From the NCBI RefSeq assembly GCF_037042905.1, contig NC_087245.1:6649501-6713500 (forward strand): DNA of 64,000 nt. The letters run 5' to 3'. The DNA is from Lytechinus pictus (taxonomy: Eukaryota; Echinodermata; Echinoidea; Temnopleuroida; Toxopneustidae). A program made the translations under genes and the position numbers. Below the pieces are notes generated by a model, which did no database searches, was not told the DNA's origin, and was given only the letters and a program-made list of their open reading frames with translations. This document shows positions 12,460-26,394 of the stretch, piece after piece (position 1 is the stretch's first letter; every line of letters starts with the position of its first letter).

Positions 12460-12816
12460 TTGAAGGCCCTCAGATGTCAAAGGTCAAAACCTTCAATTCT
12501 CACAAATACTCTTTGTCATCATCTATGTTTTTCCCCACTTTGGGAGACTTTCATATTTCCCTATCTAGATTGTAACCTGGGGTAGTTGCTCTTTAGAAGG
12601 GAGATGTATCCTACCATGATGCTGGTTGACACTGCACTTTCTCTTCCCATAATTGACACTTAGCCACTTAGTCATATATGGTGACTCTGCCAGAAGTTTA
12701 ACAGAAGATGTTGCGTTTATCAATTCTATGTTGGAAAAACTAAAATCTAGGAAACGTATTTTACATTCTGTTTTCAGAATACCGCCCCAGGAGCAGTTGG
12801 TCAGTTCCGGAGGTTA

Positions 12817-13170
12817 TTATAGATCCTCACTTTCCCGGCCTTCACTCTTAATGTGTTGCGTAAATGACAATTGGCTGATCAATGGTAACACCAAGATAAA
12901 TTGCGTGGTAACAGTGCTCGAAGAATCATGTTTTGAGTTTCCTCCAAAAATGTGGATTGCGGGGATGAAACAAGCTAACCTAACTTGTTCTTGATGGAGT
13001 TTGAAGAACACTGGAGCAAGAACACTACCTTGAGAGAGTCAATTATTTTGAATTCTTCACCTGCTTGTCTTTCTGTACTTGAGCTCCATAAAGAAATGTC
13101 GGTTTTCTGGTAGAAGTCTGATGAGTTTGGTCAGATGAATGTCTTCAACGTGTAAATCAGTTATATGAGT
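12817..13170 (-). pseudogene. Probable LINE reverse transcriptase fragment
   Basis: On the minus strand, blocks resembling LTKLIRLLPENRHFF and then SQGSVLAPVFFKLHQE follow each other. The second fits the QGSVLAP box before the RT catalytic loop. The catalytic YADD box is not found, and stops interrupt the frame. The clade is not clear. Confidence 0.45.
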
Positions 13171-13413
13171 TGACCACAGTGTCAGATGCAAAATTATCTA
13201 AACCCGTTGGTTAGTTACCTTCGAAACCATCTGCAGTGAAATGAACATCGCTTGTAAAGTATTTCCCAAGGCAAAAATTTGCCTGTTTAGGAATAGGGTG
13301 TTGTTCTGTAATGGGACCATCTTTTGTTCCAGATTAGATGCTCAAGTAGCTTGTAACGATGTCAGAGTCGGGAGATAGGCCTGAACATTTCAGGCACATT
13401 TGGATCTTTCCCA

Positions 13414-13640
13414 GCAGTGGCGTAACAGGCAGGGGGCCGGCAAGCTGCCCCCTGGCGGATTTCACCGGGAAAATAAAAAACGGGAAAAGAGAACAGGGAA
13501 AAAGAGAGAAAAGGAAAGAAAGAAAGACAAAGAGGAAATGGAAAAAAGGGAAAAGGGGAAGGGAAAAATGAAAAGAAAGGGAAAAAAAGGGGAAATGGAA
13601 AGAAAGCGGGAAAAGGAAGGAGAGAAGAACATGTGAGGAA
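13414..13640 (+). repeat. Repeat with AGTGGCGTAACAGG start and purine-rich GGGAAAA tract
   Basis: A short GC-rich head (GGGGGCCGGCAAGCTGCCCCC, itself an inverted repeat) is followed by ~170 bases of AAAGG/GAAAA purine sequence. Lysine-rich and phenylalanine/proline-rich frames here come from this composition. Confidence 0.6.
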
Positions 13641-14305
13641 GTACAAAATATCCTGAAATACTAATACATTAGCATTAGCATGATTAGCAAGAGAGGGATA
13701 TATGAAATCAAAATATATGACTCAATGGTACGGGCAAGAATGGCGGAAAAAAATAATGGAAGAAAGAGGCAACTGAAAGAAACGGGAAATAATTAAAGGT
13801 AGAGCCAAAAGCTAAATTAGAAAATCAGAATTTGAAGAAAAGGGACAAGAAAATAAAGAACTTAATATCACGAACTTGCTGCCGAGGATTGAAAATATAA
13901 AGAACGGGAAGAAAGGTAGATGGCGTCTATTATAAGCTTACTAACTTTTATGCAATAATGGTCGCAATCACTGGACAAAAAATGCTTAGCCAAGGGCTAG
14001 TTATATCCCCCTATATTATGTCTTAAAGTAAGTAAAGCTTTTCGAGGGGCTTTACGCTGGCTAGATTTACCGTAAAATACATTTTAATGTTTACTTTGGC
14101 TAAATTAGAATTTAGTTTCAAAATCGTTTTAAAAGGCAAATTTTTTTCTGGCTTGCTTTAAATGTTTCCACATTTTCTATGTTGTGCTGCCTCATCCGCA
14201 ACTACGTTGATTTATATGTGTTGTGTATGTACCCGCGATTTGATAAAAAAAGTGGCCATCTGCGATGTTTAAAAATATCACGAGGTTCCGGAGGCTCCGC
14301 CCCAG

Positions 14306-14395
14306 ACCAGTGGCGGCACCAGGGGGGGGGGGGGGCACGGGGGTTGCCCCCAGTGAGTTGGCCCCCCGAAATTTTGAAGAAAAAAATATAGATAG
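14306..14395 (+). repeat. Poly-G repeat, AGTGGCGGCACCAGGGG type
   Basis: A 14-G run lies in a short segment that opens with AGTGGCG, as at 13414. Such G/C homopolymer cores recur over twenty times in the window. Confidence 0.55.
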
Positions 14396-14424
14396 TAAAT
14401 GTTGCCATAAGCTTTACAACAACA

Positions 14425-14945
14425 TTGATGGTATTGATGGTCCTTTTGGACCTATATGCAGCATTGATACTGTAGATCATAATACTTCGATATCACACTT
14501 GTCCCGCAGAATTGGGGTGAGATCCATTGTTTTGACCTGGTCATATGTCATAAACTAAGTGGTACGTCCTCTCAAGCTGAAATATCGGGGAAACTATCCA
14601 AACACCAAATTTCTAACTTTGGAACTACCACAAGGCTCGGCTATTGGTCCTGTATAGGTTACTTCTGGTGGATGACATAGCAAGACATTACGCTATTATG
14701 TAGTTATCATCTCTACGCAGATGATACTCAGTTATATATATCTTTTGACCCTATAAAACTGCAGGAGACCTTGAAAATACCCTTGATAAACTACAGTAAT
14801 GCATACTTGACATCAAACAGTGGATGACGGTCTAAACAAATTAAAGCTGAACGACTAAAAACTTAATTTTCCATAGCTACCTCCCCGAAAAGCGCGTTAT
14901 AAATATTGGGTATCATTATTATTGTAATTATTATTTATTTATATA
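14425..14945 (+). pseudogene. L2-like LINE reverse transcriptase fragment with YADD
   Basis: Broken plus-strand frames give DTVDHN, then LPQGSAIGPV, HLYADDTQLYISFDP, LENTLDKLQ and DIKQWM: RT motifs A to D/E of L2-type elements, with the YADD box intact. Stops and small indels separate the blocks. It ends in a GCGCGTTATAAATATTGGG-ATT tail at ~14893-14940, a usual 3' end in such genomes. Confidence 0.82.
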
Positions 14946-14999
14946 TTCATTTCCACATAAAAACAAATTATAAAACATGTTATAACAATCAATAATATT

Positions 15000-15440
15000 A
15001 CACGATGTGGGGGAGTCACCAGAAGCTAAACTGCTTGTCACTCGGAGATACTCATATAGTAAGAAAACAAAAACAATACAAGCAATGCTCCTTGCATTAT
15101 ATCAATAGTACATATTAATTCGTACAAATTATTATATAGTAAAAACAATAAAGGTGGATGACATTTATCTTTATTATGAGTATTGTAGGTATGTACATCT
15201 TTACGAAGTAAAAAGAACGACTCAAATGCTTTGGGAAGAATATTGTAACAGCGATAAATAAAAAATAGCAATATTATACTGAAACATTTTATGAATTGGT
15301 AGTTTATTTTGGGGGGGGGGGTTAATAAGGGTGTGGTATAAGGCAAATATTCAGGGTGAGTAATTATACGAATAGCCTGCTTGTGTAAGATATATGAACG
15401 ATTTAAACTAGTTTTACGAGCAAATTCCCAAACCACATTA
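15000..15440 (-). pseudogene. LINE C-terminal (post-RT) fragment
   Basis: The minus strand reads LNRSYILHKQAIRIITHPEY, then YTTPLL, FFIYRCYNILPKAF and DVHTYNTHN. This is the conserved C-terminal module after the RT in CR1/L2-group LINEs (usual form: LQKKAIRII, then HSYNTR). A poly-G run sits inside at ~15311. It is open for 132 codons but carries no catalytic part. Confidence 0.78.
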
Positions 15441-15491
15441 CATTAAGACAAGTGTGATGGCAATGAGTGATACAAGACCTGAAGGTCCTTC

Positions 15492-16064
15492 AAGGGATGG
15501 TCCGGGCTGAAAATATTTATATCTTAATACATAGTAGAATTCACTGAGCAAAATGCCGAAAATTTCATCAAAATCGGATAACAAATAATAAAGTTATTGA
15601 AGTTTAAAGTTTTGCAATATTTTGTGAAAACAGTCGTCATGAATATTCATTAGGTGGGCTGATGATGTCACATCTCCACTTTCCGTTTTCTTGTGTTATT
15701 ACATAAAATCATATTTTTTTCATTATTTCATACTTGTGTGAATAATATGTCTCCCTTATAATGAAATAAGTTGCATCAATAAATAAATATCAGTTGTCAT
15801 TCCAATTTTTCTACTTCTTGGAGGAAACAATTTGAATAAACCTCATTCCATATAATAAAATACAAAAGAACAAGTGGAGATGTAACATCATCAGCCCACC
15901 TAATGAATATTCATGACGACTGTTTTCCCCAAATATTGCTAAACTTTAAAATTCAATAACTTTGTTATTTGTTATCCGATTTTGATGAAATTTTTGGCAT
16001 TTTGCTCAGTGAATTCTACTCTATTCATTAAGCTATAAATACTTTCAGCCCGGACCATCCCTTT
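15492..16064. mobile_element. Long-inverted-repeat MITE (573 bp), copy 1
   Basis: The ends are AAGGGATGGTCCGGGCTGAA and its inverse, and the inverted match runs for roughly 200 bp each side around a ~170-bp AT-rich centre. Blocks include ATTCACTGAGCAAAATGCC, AAATCGGATAACAAATAA and CATGAATATTCATTAGGTG. Related copies lie at ~42930-43515 and ~54155-54312. No coding capacity. Confidence 0.88.
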
Positions 16065-16179
16065 AATGTCTTTCAGTGATACTGCCATGGGCGTGAAAAA
16101 AGAGAGATTTTATCATTTTTTTTATTTTACCTTATCTCATGCATTTTACTTATGATTTATTAATCAATTTGTATTTCAG

Positions 16180-16233
16180 TGAATAAAGTAAGCATCGTCC
16201 ACCTGTTCGTTCACTCGACGTGCTGGTCAAACG
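16180..16233 (+). other. 5' UTR end of SLCO gene A, with its acceptor
   Basis: TTTGTATTTCAG ends at 16179, giving a good 3' splice site 54 bases before the ATG. An in-frame TAA at 16189-16191 limits the N-terminus to the ATG at 16234. At least one noncoding exon upstream is therefore likely; I could not place it. Confidence 0.55.
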
Positions 16234-16548
16234 ATGTCAGGTGACGTGTTTCACCATGGACACACCTCACAGGTAGCTTTATCTGAGCAGGATGAACTCG
16301 ACATCGAACGAGGTAAATCATCCGATCCTCTTCCTTCATCGACGTCAAAGACGGCCTCTTCACCTATCCAGCTCTCTGAGATCAATGCTGCACCACGTGA
16401 CGGGTACGATAGCGTGAACGGAGTCGTGGTTGATGATGTTTCACCTGATCTTGATTGTGGATGGTTTAGTTGTCGACCTGGGTGGTTACAGCACCTAAGA
16501 AAGCCACCTTTTCTTCTAGTTTCTCTTTGCTTCGCAACCATTCTCCAA
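16234..16548 (+). CDS. SLCO gene A, exon 1 (aa 1-105)
   Basis: Codes for the cytosolic, Ser/Asp-rich N-terminal tail and the first half of TM1 (PPFLLVSLCFATILQ). The donor CAA|GTATGT gives phase 0. The tail is not alignable by eye to that of gene B. Confidence 0.93.
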
Positions 16549-18578
16549 GTATGTTTGACATTATATGTTTTATATAACAATTTGAGATGCTGTACCCTAT
16601 ACTCATTTGCATACTAAGTTGAAGATCTGCTTATAAATTCAGTATTATTATCTTATTATGTTCATTTCAAATCATATGTCCATTTATCCCCCTCAACATA
16701 GTCATATCCAGATTTCTCACATGCATATGTTTGTTCCTCGTTGACCTTTTAGATCACGTACCCCTTTGTGCTAACCGCAATGTAATAATGCGCCAAGGCA
16801 AACAAACATTCATTGCACATATACCAATAAAACATGTTTTACCACCACAAAACAGTCTTTCTTTAGAAGTTTTATTATTCATGACATTGCAACCTAAAGC
16901 CCGTCGTATACTGCGTGATCTTTTGCGATCCGATTGTCAAAGTCCGTCTATTTCGAGCCTCATATGCACATGCTGTATAAAAGCATACTCGATTCCAAAT
17001 CGTAATGACGTCATCTTCGGCTGCTACGACTCCGGCCTCAAGCGTGACAAGAATTGTAGCAAAGCAGATCTCTGATTTTAGTATAATTAGTAATATGCCT
17101 TACTTGTAACACGATCATTTTAGTTATTGGAACTTTAACTTTATGCCAAATGCAATTTGTTGAAAAATACAAATACAGTATTGTCAGATTGGTTTAAAGG
17201 TTTAGCACTTGGCGTTAGCACAATTAGCTTTAGCACAATTAGCTTCCCCTTGTGTTATATAGTCAGAATTCTGAACTCCCACGAGTCCCCCCCACGCTAT
17301 ATTGATCTTTCATATGGTTTTAAATTGTATTTATGAGATTCAACCAATACCTTTTTATTTCTTTATTATTTGAATTATCAATGGAGGCTGGATACCCCGT
17401 TCACTGCATTTTGTTACCGACTTATCGTCTACTTTAGTATGCCATTAAATAAGTAGAGCGTTGTGGCCCAGTGGATTAGTCTCCAGACTTTGAAATAGAG
17501 GGTCGTGGGTTCGAATCCCAGCCATGGCGTAATTTCCTTCGGAAAGAAATTTATCCACATTGTGCTGCACTCGACCCAGGTGAGGTGAATGCATGGGTAC
17601 CCGGTAGGATTTTTCCTTGAACGCTTTAGCGCCAATTAATATGGCGGCTCAGCTACAGCCGGGGTAATAATATGAAACAAAGTATCAAAGCGCATGCAGT
17701 TGAGTATATGCACATAGTAACTGCGCTATATAAATGGACATATTATTATTTATTATTATTAAAACTTAACATTACCCATGCCCTCATTTCATTATTAGGC
17801 CGACTCTTATATATTATAATTATCATCATGATTAGTATCACTTAAAAAAACAATTATCTATATGGTAGTGTAGACCTATTAGAAGAAAGCCATCTGGATG
17901 TCGGGAAATAAACAGATCAACTTTATAACTACACCCAATGATCTTATAACTACACCCAATGATCTTATTTTTAAACGATAATTATTCTAATGTGAGTCTC
18001 ACTTTCTCTTTTGTTTACCCCCCCCCCCCCTCTCTCCCGTTCTACTCCCTACCAACTTATTATTTTTGTATCCAGGGTATGATAGTAAACGGTTTTACCC
18101 CCAGCTCTATCACATCGATAGAACGTCGCTTTCTCCTTTCCAGTCAGAGCACGGGTATTCTCGTCAGCGTTTACGATTTTACCAACATCATCTTCGTGCT
18201 CTTTGTAGTGTACGTAGGAGGGCGTGGTCATAAGATCCGATGGGTGGGCGTTGGCTGTGTTCTGATTGGTGTATCCGGTATTCTCTACGCTCTACCCCAT
18301 TTTACAACTCCACCTTACTCCTATGTGGATGCTATCAGCAGTGGTAATAATGGATCCTCTAGTAGTGGGGTGTGTAACCGCGATGGAAGTGGAGAGGATG
18401 ACGCATGTTCGTCGAGTGGTGGTTCGGAATCGAACCTATCAAACTATATCTACCTGTTCTGTGCAGCACAGGTGGTTGCCGGAATAGGATCCCTGCCTCT
18501 GTACTCGTTGGGTCTTACTGCTATGGACGAATCTATATCGAGCAAGGCGTATGGACCTTACTTCGGTAAATACGATGT

Positions 18579-18615
<37 letters not shown>

Positions 18616-21600
18616 TTGGGGGTATAAAGAAATATCCTCAAGCCAATGTTACAGATCCGGGTAAAAACCACCGTCTCATCACCCACAGGAGCCACGGTGG
18701 GGCCGCAGAACCGAGGAGGCTGAGAGGAATTACTGTTTAAAATGTAAAGAAAACGTAAAAAATTACCATTGTATTTGTTGCATGGTCTGTCCACTTTAAA
18801 ACGTTTCCACGGCCCCTACCCTGCCAAAAAAATGATGAAAAGAGATCATTGAATTAGTGAAAGGTTACCTTGTACTATACTCTATTAAAAATTGTATTTT
18901 CTCCTTTTTTTTATATTAACCAAAATATCAATCAGTTTAACGAAAGCTATGTTATTTTGATTTCTTGCAGGGACGTTTTACGCATGTATTGTTCTTGGAC
19001 CTGGTCTAGGATTCATCTTATCCGGTTCATTTTTAGACATTTTCACAGAGATAACCATTCCTGAGGGGTAAGTATTCGTATTCTAACTTAAAATTAAAAA
19101 CGAAAATGGGATGCAGGGCCCTTGGAACGATTTTTTTTTGTTCACTATAGGAGTGCTGATGTAAATTTAAAAAGCCAAAAAAAAAGGAAAGAAAAGAATT
19201 TCACTTCAAAATGGAGGTCAAATTGGTCACGAGAAATTTTTAAAGCAGAAAAAAAAAGTTTCAAAAAAATGCAGGTCATTTTGGTTACAATTTTCAATTT
19301 TTACGCACCTTCCAGAATACCTAGGGGTGCTGCCTTAATACACGCACACCCCATCATCCCCGATTGCAAGGGCCATGGTGGGATGGAGAACAAACAGTAC
19401 TTGTGTATTGGTGAAATTCCAGGGGCGCCGGGCGCCGAGTTTCTTCGAGAAAAGAAATGTTACGCATATCTCACAATTCGGAAAAATGTGCAACGGCTCT
19501 AGTTGCCGCCGAAAATTTTGTGACATGAGCACCTCCCCTCAAACTTGAAAGATGATCCCTCCCTATAGGTTGTTAGCTCCATCCCCATCAAAAATTTACT
19601 CCGGTGCGCCTAGGTAAAAAAAAAAAAGATTTGAGAGGATGTTATAAATACAGCGAGAATAAGCAATGAGACGTAGCCGGGGTTCAGTTCATCAAGTTTA
19701 ATCACAAGCTCGCTGTATTTATAGCATCCTCTCAAATATATACTCAAAAACATCGTCGCAATGTATAGGTCCCTGCCTCTCACGATTATAAATATATATA
19801 TATATATATAGGGGATTGCGGGTGAACACTAACTTGCTATCGGGTTCCGAGGTGGATCAGCTCAATGTTAGCTGCAATATGGGTATCTAAATGTCATACA
19901 ATAATAATCACCAGGTGAAGTCTTTATTGTACAGAGCTCGTTGATGATATGAATAATATATATATATATATATAATGGTATTTGATTTCGAAAATAATCG
20001 CGAAATGTTACATCTGGTCGGTTGATCATTGCCTAAATTCGGCTCTTCCAAATCGTTAACATGTCTTCTCATCTCCCCCTCTCCCCGTTTCTGTCTCTCT
20101 GTCTGCTGCACCCCCCCCCCCCGCTCCTTTTCTATCCATATTTTACAGTGTAATGTTATCACCGTCTGATCCAGGTTGGATAGGAGCTTGGTGGCTAGGA
20201 TTCATCATAGTTGGTTGCATCATAATCCTCTTGATTATACCCTTCAGTCTCTTCCCAAAAGAGTTTCCAAGTATATATATCAACCTTTCAATGCTATTAA
20301 TGTTTTACTGATGATGATGATGAATATAATACAATATAAGTTTGGTAAAAAAGAAAAAACCAAAGGCCACTTTAACATAACCTAATATTTTATTGATTTC
20401 CTACGACTTTTCGGCCTTATTATCTTTCCGTCCTTATTATCTTTCCGTACCACAAATCCGTGTGTCTGTACAAGGACGCTCTCAGCAACACATTTTCGCA
20501 CACCGCATCGGTGCAGAAACGCCTTTACGCATTGCACATGCGTGGTGCTAAGGGTGTTTTTGCGCGCATGCGGTGCTCGAAAGAGTTTGGTGTTTAGGAC
20601 GCTCTTGCACCGACACGACGCCTTTTTATTCTTTTTAGTCTGTAAAGGTCTCAAGACTTTTGATTGTACAGGCCCTATTTTGTTAAAGGTCTCGACTGAG
20701 TTTTTATGAAAAAGTATAAACATTTTTTTTTATTAAGTTCTTGCCTATATTAGGATCCGCACCCGCAACCTTGCCATTGTAAGCGCAAGAGAAAAGAAAT
20801 AAAGGAAAATGAAGAAGAAGAAGAAGAAGAAAAAGGAGAAGAAGAAGAAGAATAAGAGTTCCAAGCATAGAAAACGTAGGCTTATCTTTATATATATATA
20901 TTTAAACTTATTTTTCATCAATGAAAATAATTCCACACAGCTACTGCTAGGATCCGGGCAGAGAAATCTGTCGAAGCTCATGCCAATTCCGGTTTGGACA
21001 TAACAACACGAGCCGGTTTTGGAGAGCGACCGTCAGACCTTTTGAGGGCGCTTCGCTACCTGTTGACCAACCCTACCTTTGTGTTCACGTGTTTGGGAGG
21101 GGTAGCTGATGCCCTCCTCATTAATGGGTTCAATGCTTTCCTGCCAAAGGTCTTCGAGAATCAGTTCTCTTTGTCAGCTGGATTTGCTACGATAGTGACA
21201 GGTCTGTGTAACTATATATTTAGCGTACTATAGAATTTTAGAAGTGGAGATCCCGAGGGAACTTTGAAGCAAGATGAGGAAAAAAATATTTAAAAAAAGA
21301 AAAAGGGGGGGTTGAAGGAAAGAAAGAAGATGGAGATGAAGGAGGAGAAAAATAAAGAGGTAAAAGAAGAGGCAGAACAAGGAGGATAATGCAAGAGGGA
21401 ATTAAGAATAAGAAGAAGCAGACAGAGAAGAAGAAAGTGTTGATAAATTATGTTTACTGAGTCATTGATCCTTTCATTCTTACAGACAATTTTTAAAATG
21501 GTAAAATCAAATACGAAATCGGTAATAAAGTGAGTATAATGACGATTATCCCGGTATACAATTACAATTTTCTAATATACAGATTACCGGTCATAAAAAC

Positions 21601-23336
21601 TATGAATGTTGATATCTATTTCAAAGTTATTTTTGTCTGATGACCTTCATCTGTTTTTTTTTTACCGTAGGTGTCCTGAGTATCTTTGGAGGGTTTTTCG
21701 GCTCCCTGTCCGCTGGGTTCGTACTCAGGCGTTTCAATCTGAAGATCCGAGGCTTACTCAAACTCATAGCAGCAGCAAACTTTATTTCAGGATTGTTAAC
21801 TTTCATCTTTCTTTGGCATTGCCCCCAGCAGAATCTAGCTGGTGTTACAGAGCCATATACCAACACGATAGGGTAAATATCTAGTGATTTCCACATTAAT
21901 TGTACCTTTTTAGAAGCAATGGTCTGGGGTGTCAGAGACCGTAGAGAGGAAGGGGTGATGCCGGGGGTGATGAAGACAGAATGAATAGAAGAATGAGAGA
22001 GCAGGGGGGGGGGTAGAGAGGGTGTTTCTTTGCACTGACATTACACTTCATTTTTCCTAATAAAGTGCCAGTTTGTATACACTTATAAACAATAATGCAA
22101 CCTTGTAGTTTTATCAACATGCAACCAGGGCAAATGCTTCAAGAAAGAAGGAACCCAGTCATGCTTCCACGCTAGCTTTCAACATGTTCAAGAAGATCCT
22201 GGCGGCACGACATTTATACAGACGGAAATTGAAAGATTCAAGGAATGGAGTAGGATGGCTTATTTTTTATGTTGCAAGCGTCTGTAAAATGTTAAAGAAT
22301 AATGACGTTAATGGATATCGTTAGTTAACAAATATTTGAATTCTTGATATTTTATGTAGTTAACAAAGTGCAATTCTTGGCTGATATCAATAAATTTGAT
22401 TAAAGGGAGAACATGGCTCGGTATACAATGAACACAACCCTCCTAACTATCATCATGAGCAATTCTGCTAATGCTTATAAATCCCTCTCAACAATGAAAG
22501 TTTGCATATCTGTTTATTATATTACAGAAACACCGGAACAAACTTGACATCTGAGTGCAATTCTGACTGCTCCTGTGCCGTGGAACAGTTTCTCCCAGTA
22601 TGTGGTGGAAATGGTATCAACTATTTCACACCTTGCCATGCAGGATGTGATGTTAATTCTGGAAATGGGGTAAGGACAGTTCCGATACTTGCTAACATAA
22701 AATGTGCACGAATGTGTTATTTTGAAATGATCAATCAATATAGGATCTATTTTACACCTCAGTTGAGCTAGATAGACAGACGTGATGATACAGATGAAGG
22801 GTGGAATTGATTTATCTTTATATCAATGACAGATGGAAAAAGGGTATTTTTTTAAAGAAATAATATCGACTTGTTAAGGTCTGTGACGATTGAAAGTTGT
22901 AGAAGTCAAGTGATTAGGATATAACGTAAAAAGTAAAAGGTGGATGGTCTACACTTGGACTGGAATATACAATATAGGCCTATTTCACAAGCTTGATTTC
23001 AGCATATACGTTTGCTCTTTACTTGGTCATTACTTCCTGTTGGGCCAATCTACATCACCTTATACATGTTATAGCATCGTTTCCTATCATTTAATCATTC
23101 TTATTTGGGTGGGTACAAACTTTTTTACTTGATATGTTTATTATTTGCCCTTTTTTTATTTGATTTATTTATTTCCACATTCCATTAACAAAAGTATATA
23201 CAAGTGTAATCATTTTTTTCTCAGCATAACAACAAATGACATAATGAACAACATATGCACACATACGTTCTAACAATCTAATTGAATATATTTATACCTG
23301 ATTAATTTTTTTTTTTCATTATTAAAACAAAAGCAG

Positions 23337-23368
<32 letters not shown>

Positions 23369-26348
23369 TCGACATAATACATTTTGAAATGTGGGAGACC
23401 TCCATCTTAAGCTTAGAGCTTGAAATTGATAAAGGCCTCGAAAGGAAAGGGGAAGGGAAAACCAGACAAACAGTGCAATAAAAGAGAGAGACTTATCTTT
23501 TATTGCACAAAATAGCAAGAATATTACAAAAAAAGTAGATAGGGAAAGAACATTTCAAATGAGAAAGTCATAATCACAATGTTGATCAAAGTAAAAAAAA
23601 AAGTGCAAGTGTGCGAGAGTGCAGTTGCTGGGGGGGGGGGGGGTGTATTATCGGTTGGTACGAAACACACAGAGATTTTAAGTATTATAATTTTAACAGA
23701 GTATTTCTCTTCAAAACAGCTTTGAATGAATAAAGTGTAGAGCATAACTTAATGTCAGGTGATAAATTATTCCATAAAGCAGCACCGTAATGTATAATTG
23801 ATTTGTGTGCTATTATTAGTTTTGGATTTGTCAAATGTTTCATTGAATGAAATTATTAGCCGCAATAAGTCTGAATCAAACATTAATAATATCACATCCA
23901 TATACTCGAATATCTGGTTTCTCTAAGTTAATTCACTTTTCGTGTAGCTCATTTTCACTTAACTACACCTGCTACTCATTTGATAGGCGTATTCTGAGTT
24001 GACAAATACTAATTATTGTCCCTGTTTCATTTACAACAGACCTACACAGAGTGTACATGTCTAGAAGGACCATTGGAGACTGTGGAATCCGGGTTGTGTC
24101 AGACATCATGCAGCTATCAACCCTATGTCTGGTCCGTACTCGCTGCCGCGTTCGTCTTCGTAGTCTTCTTCGCTCAGATTCCAGAGCTCAATGTCATCCT
24201 CAGGTTTGTAGAGCAATTATCCAACATAGTTAATGTGTCGCAGACAAGCTAGAATTATGGCTCAAATTCTCCCTTTAAAATTAGATGTTACCATGGTTAC
24301 AGAAATCAACAAATTTATTATTTCATTTTCACTCTTGTTATCTGAATAAAATGAGAGCCAAATTTTTCACTCAGGTTATTGATAGAACTATTCTGCTTTC
24401 CTATTTTATTGTTGACAGATGTGTACCTGATTCTCAGAGGTCAATGGCTATTGGACTTACTTCACTACTAAAACGTGGACTAGGTAGGACTGGACAAGTC
24501 TTGGAATAAATACGTTTATCCAAACACATTAACCCGAATTCAAAAATTGTTGAGTATGCATATTTCGCATAGTGCTGAAGGACTCCCTTTTATTGCGGAA
24601 TTAATAGCTTTTACATAGAGCTTTATGTAAATGTCATGGAACAAAGCATCCTTGAGCTAGTTTCTTACCCCCCCCCCAGAACAAAATATATCCTCGGCTA
24701 AGGTTCAGTCGTGGGCTGCACGCGACTGACCGTCGTTCTAGTAGGATGCTGTAGATTCCGTTGAAGAGCGAGACCCTGGACTTCTGCAAAACAAAATAAC
24801 AGATCTGAGCCCCGTCTTTAATAAAAAGAGTTACGATTGATCCGATCAAGCTCTTTATGGACATCCATCAATGTCATAATTTTCTATACGTACAGGAAAT
24901 TTGCACAATGTACTTTGGGGACAATGAGAAGCACACTTGATGGTCAAGAAACCCGGGGGGGCCACTTACATTGACTAGTGGATACCATGCGCGACCAAAA
25001 AAACACGTAAAAAGGATGTCTTTTTCACGATAGGGCACGTTACGTACGTAACGTGATAAGGGTGTCAAAAACACAAAAATAATGAAAAAAGGGTATCTAT
25101 TTCGCTAGGAAAATTACTTGTTTAGGGTCGAATTTGCGGGGATGATAAAACAAAATTAAAATGTTTAATAAAGGATGTCCTTTTTGCCCCAACACTTCGT
25201 GTTTAGAGTCCGATTTGCGCGAGGTGTAGAAGGTGGGGTCGTACTAAACCAAATAAGGTAAGACGAAGACCGAAGGACCCGTAACAATAAAACATTCCTG
25301 TACTTGTTTAGGGGTTCATTTCAGGAAATATTTGCCAAGAGTATCGTTTTATTTCCAATACTTGTTAAGGGTAGGGTTTTAGACGCCCATACTTGTTAAG
25401 GGGTGCATTTTCAGAATATGGAAATTACGTGTTTAGGGTGCTTTTCGAGACCCCATGGTCGCGCATGGTATCCACTCGTGAATTGAAGTGGCCCCCCCGG
25501 GTCAAGAAAACAATGAATGTATAAATATACATTATCTAGAAAATATTTTGAATAAGCATGCATTTCAGATGTTGACGTGAAAGGCTCTCCATAGTCGTGG
25601 TTGATCGGATCAATCGCACTCGACAGAGATCTGTCCGCGCCGGGCGAGATGATGCTCTGATGCACAGAATGAGCATCTGTCTTGTTATGTAATAACAAGG
25701 ACACGCTCTGTTGACGAGCGACATGCATCCTTCATTTGCGCTAAACAATAACCAGCTTGAGGTCAGATAAGGTCGCACGCGACAGAGATCTGCCATCGCT
25801 GGGCGAGGTCGCCGGGGAGGTCGCACGCGATTGAGAGACCACCCTTACCGTTATGTAATAGATGGACAGTCCCTTGACACAAGAGGCCCGAGCAGCAAGC
25901 CATAAACAGAGTCTGGCCAAGGAGGTTTTACTTAATTTGGTCTGACCTCAGCTGAGGAGGACACGCAGATAATCAGGATGAAATCAGTCTCGTTATCTGT
26001 GCCAAGGGCTTTGCAGTTTCTTGACCTGCTCATAAAGACTTAGCCTCTTGTCGAGGCCCTGGCGGCTGCTTCCCGAGCGAAGCGAGGGATTCCCTAATTC
26101 GCTAGGCCTGGCGCGAGCCAGGGCCTCTTGACATCTGAACTGAATTATATATTCATGAGGAACGTCTTCCTAATGAATATACATGAGTCATGATATTACC
26201 GGTCACCGAGTTAACCAATGAAATGTCAGAGCTGTTTCGTTTTGGGTTCGGAATACTATATAGTATAGTAGTCCATTATTCTGCAGGGGATTCATTTAAT
26301 TGCGGGACACTAAAGGGGATATAACCAGCAAAATGCTACAAGTAGTGG

Positions 26349-26394
<46 letters not shown>

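Noticed and set aside
12653-12994. 113-codon plus-strand frame
   Set aside because: The same region reads better as a LINE RT fragment on the minus strand.
20809-21003. Lysine-rich frame, and phenylalanine-rich frame opposite
   Set aside because: Generated by the GAA-type purine tract in intron 4.
24051-24233. Alternative frame over SLCO gene A exon 8
   Set aside because: Out-of-frame shadow; the true frame gives TYTECTC and TM10 with correct phases.
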